Source of the DNA: an uncultured Collinsella sp.
GTDB taxonomy: Bacteria; Actinomycetota; Coriobacteriia; Coriobacteriales; Coriobacteriaceae
NCBI GenBank assembly: GCA_900768435.1
Contig: CAAGCW010000026.1
Location: 124,001-188,000, forward strand
Length of the DNA stretch: 64,000 nucleotides
Direction of reading: 5' to 3'
The translations under genes and the position numbers were made by a program. Position 1 is the stretch's first letter; the number at the start of each line of letters is the position of its first letter. A model generated the notes under the pieces. The model ran no database searches and had not been told where the DNA came from. It worked only from the letters and a program-made list of their open reading frames with translations. Of the stretch, positions 60,848 to 64,000 are shown piece after piece.

Positions 60848-62942
60848 CGATGAGGAAAAAGACCAGGTACGCGCTGCGTCCGACTTAGTCGCCATCGTGC
60901 AGGAAACGGTTGAGCTCAAGCCCCGCGGCCATGAGTTTTGGGGTTGCTGCCCCTTTCATGGCGAAAAGACGCCGTCCTTCCACATTATCCCCGCCACGCA
61001 GGTGTGGCATTGCTTTGGCTGCGGCGAGGGTGGCGACGTCTTCACCTATATCATGAAGCGCGAGAACCTGAGCTTTCCCGAGTCAATCCGCTATTTGGCC
61101 GATCGCGCGGGTATTGAGCTGCATGACACCGGAGATCGCCGCGAACGCGGTACCAAGCGTGCCCGCATCTACGATCTGTGCGCCGAGACCGCCCAGTTCT
61201 ATCACACCATGCTTATGCGCGGTAAGGACGGTCGTCCGCGCGAGTACTTTGCCAGCCGCGGCATGGGTGGCGACGTCTGCCGCCGCTACTGTCTGGGCTT
61301 TGCGCCTGGCCGCAACGCGCTGGTGTCGCACCTGTCCCAGGCGGGTTTTACCCCGCAGGAGATGATCGATGCCAACGTTGCCGTGAGCCGCGGGCGCGGG
61401 CAGCTTGCCGACCGCTTCTACGACCGCGTGATGTTCCCCATCTTTGACGAGCAGGGTCACAACATTGCCTTTGGTGGTCGCATCATGGGTGACGGCCAAC
61501 CCAAGTACCTCAATACCGCCGAGACGAGCGTGTTTCATAAAAAGCGAAACCTCTACGGCTTTAATTGGGCCAAGGAGTTTATCGTCGCGCAGGATACCGC
61601 CATCGTGGTGGAGGGCTATACCGACTGCATCGCCTGTTGGGAGGCGGGGATCAAAAACGTTGTCGCCACGCTGGGCACCGCGCTCACGGAGCATCACGTC
61701 AAGACGCTCACCCGCTTTGCCAAGCGTATCGTGTATATGTTCGATGGCGATGCCGCGGGCCAGAAGGCCGCCCGTCGCGCGATTCAATTTATCGAGCAGG
61801 ATTCGATGGACCTGCGCTGCGTGGTGCTGCCCGACGGCAACGACCCCATGGAGTTCATCACAGCGCATGGTGGACAGGAGCTTCAGGCGCGCATCGACGC
61901 TGCCGAGCCGCTCATGGACTTTGTCTACCGTTCGCTGCAGGAGTCGAGTGACATCACCACGCCGGGCGGTCGTGCCAAGGCGCTGGAAGATGCGCTGACG
62001 CTTATCTATCCGCTGCGCGATAGCTATATGATCGACACATACTTTATCCAGATTGCCGATCTGCTGGGTTTGGATCTGGAGACGGTTCGCGCGAGTTCGG
62101 GTCGCGTGTTTCGCGATGTCGCCAAGCGCGAAGATGCGGAACGACGTCGTGAGCAGAACTATGAACGCCAGCGGGCGCAAGCCGAGCGCTCTGGTAGCGC
62201 GGGCGGTCGGACGTCTGGTTCGCAGGGGGCATCTCGCGGTGCTTGGGCATCGGGCGCGACGCCGCCGGTGTCCGCGCCGGTCGAAGAAGAGCCGTATGAC
62301 TACGTCCCGCTCGATGCCTACGGTGCCGCGCCCGTGGAGGTCGTCGACGACCTGCCGCCGATCGATGTGCCTGATGGTATGGGTGCTGTGCCTGTGACTG
62401 ATGGTTCGGGCGCTCCGGCTGCGGCGGCGCCGATGGTTCTTACTGATCTTGAGCGCAAGTCCTTGGCGGGGGAGCGCGAGCTGTTGACGATGCTTACGAG
62501 CTACCCCGACCTGTTCCGCACGTATGCCGACCGTATCTGCTCCATCGAGTGGGTGGATCCGCGCCACGAGTCCATCGCGTGGGCCGTGCTGGCGACGCCG
62601 CCGGGAACCGATCCTGCAGCCTGCATGGATGCGGCGCGCTCGGTGTGTCCCGAGGCGGCAACGCTTGTGAGCGCCGGGCGCATCTCCGCGACGAGTAAAC
62701 ACCCTACCGAGACGAACATCGTGTTCATGCTCGATACGCTCGAGCTCTACACCATCAAGCGCCGCATGCGTGCCGCACAGGCCAAGCTGCGCCAGGACCG
62801 TTCGCTCGATGATGAGGCCCGCCGCGCGCTGACCGTGCAGGCCGCGCAGGATTCGCAGCGTCAACGCGAACTGCAAAAGTCGATCGGCGGCGTGGCGGAC
62901 CCGTTCCGTTTGATCGGTCTGGAGGCCGCAGGCACCGAATAG
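60840..62942 (+). CDS. dnaG: DNA primase
   Basis: 700 residues from GTG 60840. The zinc-binding CHC2 domain has C37, H40, C58 and C61 (CCPFHGEK...WHCFGCGEG). The Toprim domain shows VVEGYTDCIACWEAG and YMFDGDAAGQKAARR. A Ser/Ala-rich linker around 440-540 precedes the C-terminal helicase-interaction domain. It makes RNA primers for replication. Placement directly before rpoD recalls the macromolecular-synthesis operon. Confidence 0.96.
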   Translation: MISDEEKDQVRAASDLVAIVQETVELKPRGHEFWGCCPFHGEKTPSFHIIPATQVWHCFGCGEGGDVFTYIMKRENLSFPESIRYLADRAGIELHDTGDRRERGTKRARIYDLCAETAQFYHTMLMRGKDGRPREYFASRGMGGDVCRRYCLGFAPGRNALVSHLSQAGFTPQEMIDANVAVSRGRGQLADRFYDRVMFPIFDEQGHNIAFGGRIMGDGQPKYLNTAETSVFHKKRNLYGFNWAKEFIVAQDTAIVVEGYTDCIACWEAGIKNVVATLGTALTEHHVKTLTRFAKRIVYMFDGDAAGQKAARRAIQFIEQDSMDLRCVVLPDGNDPMEFITAHGGQELQARIDAAEPLMDFVYRSLQESSDITTPGGRAKALEDALTLIYPLRDSYMIDTYFIQIADLLGLDLETVRASSGRVFRDVAKREDAERRREQNYERQRAQAERSGSAGGRTSGSQGASRGAWASGATPPVSAPVEEEPYDYVPLDAYGAAPVEVVDDLPPIDVPDGMGAVPVTDGSGAPAAAAPMVLTDLERKSLAGERELLTMLTSYPDLFRTYADRICSIEWVDPRHESIAWAVLATPPGTDPAACMDAARSVCPEAATLVSAGRISATSKHPTETNIVFMLDTLELYTIKRRMRAAQAKLRQDRSLDDEARRALTVQAAQDSQRQRELQKSIGGVADPFRLIGLEAAGTE

Positions 62943-63000
62943 GCCTAGATGTTGTGGTCAACCATCGTATTCTCGCCTATATCCAGTCTTCTTTTTGGGT

Positions 63001-63012
63001 ATAGACGTCTAT
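63001..63012. promoter_or_regulatory. 12-bp palindrome upstream of rpoD
   Basis: ATAGACGTCTAT is perfectly self-complementary, 46 bases before the rpoD start. TAAAGT at 63021 may be a -10 box just after it. A regulator site is possible but unsupported otherwise. Confidence 0.35.
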
Positions 63013-63058
63013 GTGTGTGCTAAAGTATTGAGTCCTGTGGACTATGAAGGGAGAATCT

Positions 63059-64000
63059 GTGCCAAAAAAGACTGAGAGCACGGGTACTGGGCTGGAATCC
63101 TACGTTGCAAAGCTCATGGGCAACGGCTCAAACAGGACTTCGGTAACCGAGGACGAGATTCAGGTCGCCCTGAAGGATATCGATGTTTCTGACGAGCAGC
63201 TCACCGCGGTGTATTCCGCGCTGCGCAACAGCGGCATCCAGATTATCTCCGCGAGCGGTAACGACGACGCCCCCATGGACGTCGACGATGACGATAACGA
63301 TACCGATACCGACGATTTCGATGACGACGACGAGCACGATTCCGGCTCGCTCGACGATCACGAGCTCAAGATGGCCCGTCAGGCCGATGCCGAGATGGGT
63401 TCTTCCAAGAGCAAGAAGAAGCGCACCGTGCGCACGTCCCGTTCACGCTCCCGCGTGCGTGGCATCGATGCCTCCACGGTGATGCTGACCGGCGATCCGG
63501 TTCGTATGTACCTCAAGGAGATCGGCAAGGTCGATCTGCTGACCGCCTCCGAAGAGGTCGATCTGGCCATGAAGATCGAGGCCGGTCTTGAGGCCACCGA
63601 GAAGCTCGAGGCTGCTGATGCCGGTGAGCTCGAGCTCACGCGTGCCGAGATGCGTCGTCTTACGCGCATTGAGAACGTTGGCCTCGAAGCCAAGCAGGCG
63701 CTCATCAGCGCAAACCTGCGTCTGGTTGTCTCCATCGCCAAGCGCTATGTCGGCCGCGGCATGCTGTTCCTTGACCTGATCCAGGAAGGCAACCTCGGTC
63801 TGATTCGCGCCGTCGAGAAGTTCGACTACCAGAAGGGCTTCAAGTTCTCCACGTACGCCACGTGGTGGATCCGTCAGGCCATTACGCGCGCTATCGCCGA
63901 CCAGGCCCGTACCATCCGTATTCCCGTGCATATGGTCGAGACTATCAACAAGCTCGTCCGCGTGCAGCGCCAGCTCCTTCAGGATCTGGGTCGCGACCCG
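63059..64000 (+). CDS. rpoD: RNA polymerase primary sigma factor, 5' part (runs off window)
   Basis: 314 codons from GTG 63059 (GAAGGGAG upstream). Region 1.1-like start ([20 protein letters not shown]...), then a very acidic stretch ([20 protein letters not shown]) and a basic stretch ([19 protein letters not shown]). Region 1.2 begins at [16 protein letters not shown], and region 2 includes [39 protein letters not shown] and [20 protein letters not shown], enough to identify the housekeeping sigma. Regions 3-4 lie outside. Confidence 0.96.
   Translation, partial: MPKKTESTGTGLESYVAKLMGNGSNRTSVTEDEIQVALKDIDVSDEQLTAVYSALRNSGIQIISASGNDDAPMDVDDDDNDTDTDDFDDDDEHDSGSLDDHELKMARQADAEMGSSKSKKKRTVRTSRSRSRVRGIDASTVMLTGDPVRMYLKEIGKVDLLTASEEVDLAMKIEAGLEATEKLEAADAGELELTRAEMRRLTRIENVGLEAKQALISANLRLVVSIAKRYVGRGMLFLDLIQEGNLGLIRAVEKFDYQKGFKFSTYATWWIRQAITRAIADQARTIRIPVHMVETINKLVRVQRQLLQDLGRDP

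Overview
The window is high-GC Gram-positive chromosome. Gene order and protein character (rimP-nusA-infB-rbfA-nrnA-truB-ribF-dnaG-rpoD, an anaerobic glycerol-3-phosphate dehydrogenase set with a DUF1667 protein, and many palindromic intergenic repeats) fit an anaerobic gut actinobacterium of the Coriobacteriia, Collinsella-like. That assignment is inference from memory, not a database result. All functional calls come from reading the sequence.

Layout. 1-12.4 kb is core: the 3' part of valS, folC, an M24 aminopeptidase, a glpA/glpB-like/DUF1667 operon on the minus strand, a small zinc-ribbon membrane protein and thrS, separated by palindromic repeats. 11.5-25.5 kb is a polysaccharide (capsule-type) locus. 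It starts with a structured leader and a NusG paralogue (LoaP-like), followed by a priming sugar transferase, glycosyltransferases, two polysaccharide pyruvyl transferases, a Wzy-like polymerase, a Wzx-like flippase and two FrhB-like iron-sulphur proteins. One glycosyltransferase gene is split by a 967-bp IS1595-type element with a perfect 8-bp target duplication. The element's transposase is broken and it carries a RelB/DinJ-type antitoxin gene.

25.6-34.2 kb is an AT-richer accessory island: an HTH-HAD fusion, an amber-interrupted gene, an ImmA/IrrE-like protease with a PIN protein, an IS256 remnant, two adjacent minus-strand genes with HEPN-like RNxxxH and YNxxKH motifs, and a HigB-HigA-SecB-like toxin-antitoxin-chaperone module. 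34.4-45.5 kb is a tightly overlapping eight-gene operon for a Pel-like exopolysaccharide: PelD-like, PelE-like, DUF2194 deacetylase, PelF, PelG, CotH-like lipoprotein, VTC-domain protein and DUF4956 protein. The PelD-like protein keeps an RxxD c-di-GMP I-site at the canonical distance from a degenerate GGDEF motif.

45.6-64 kb returns to core: a degenerate PLP-fold protein, a ModE-like regulator, guaB, leuS, a lipoprotein, and the translation/replication operon from rimP to a truncated rpoD. A strong promoter followed at once by an intrinsic terminator sits in front of rimP. Two copies of a ~155-bp MITE-like element, a hairpin family with a TAAC loop and other dyads lie in the gaps between genes.
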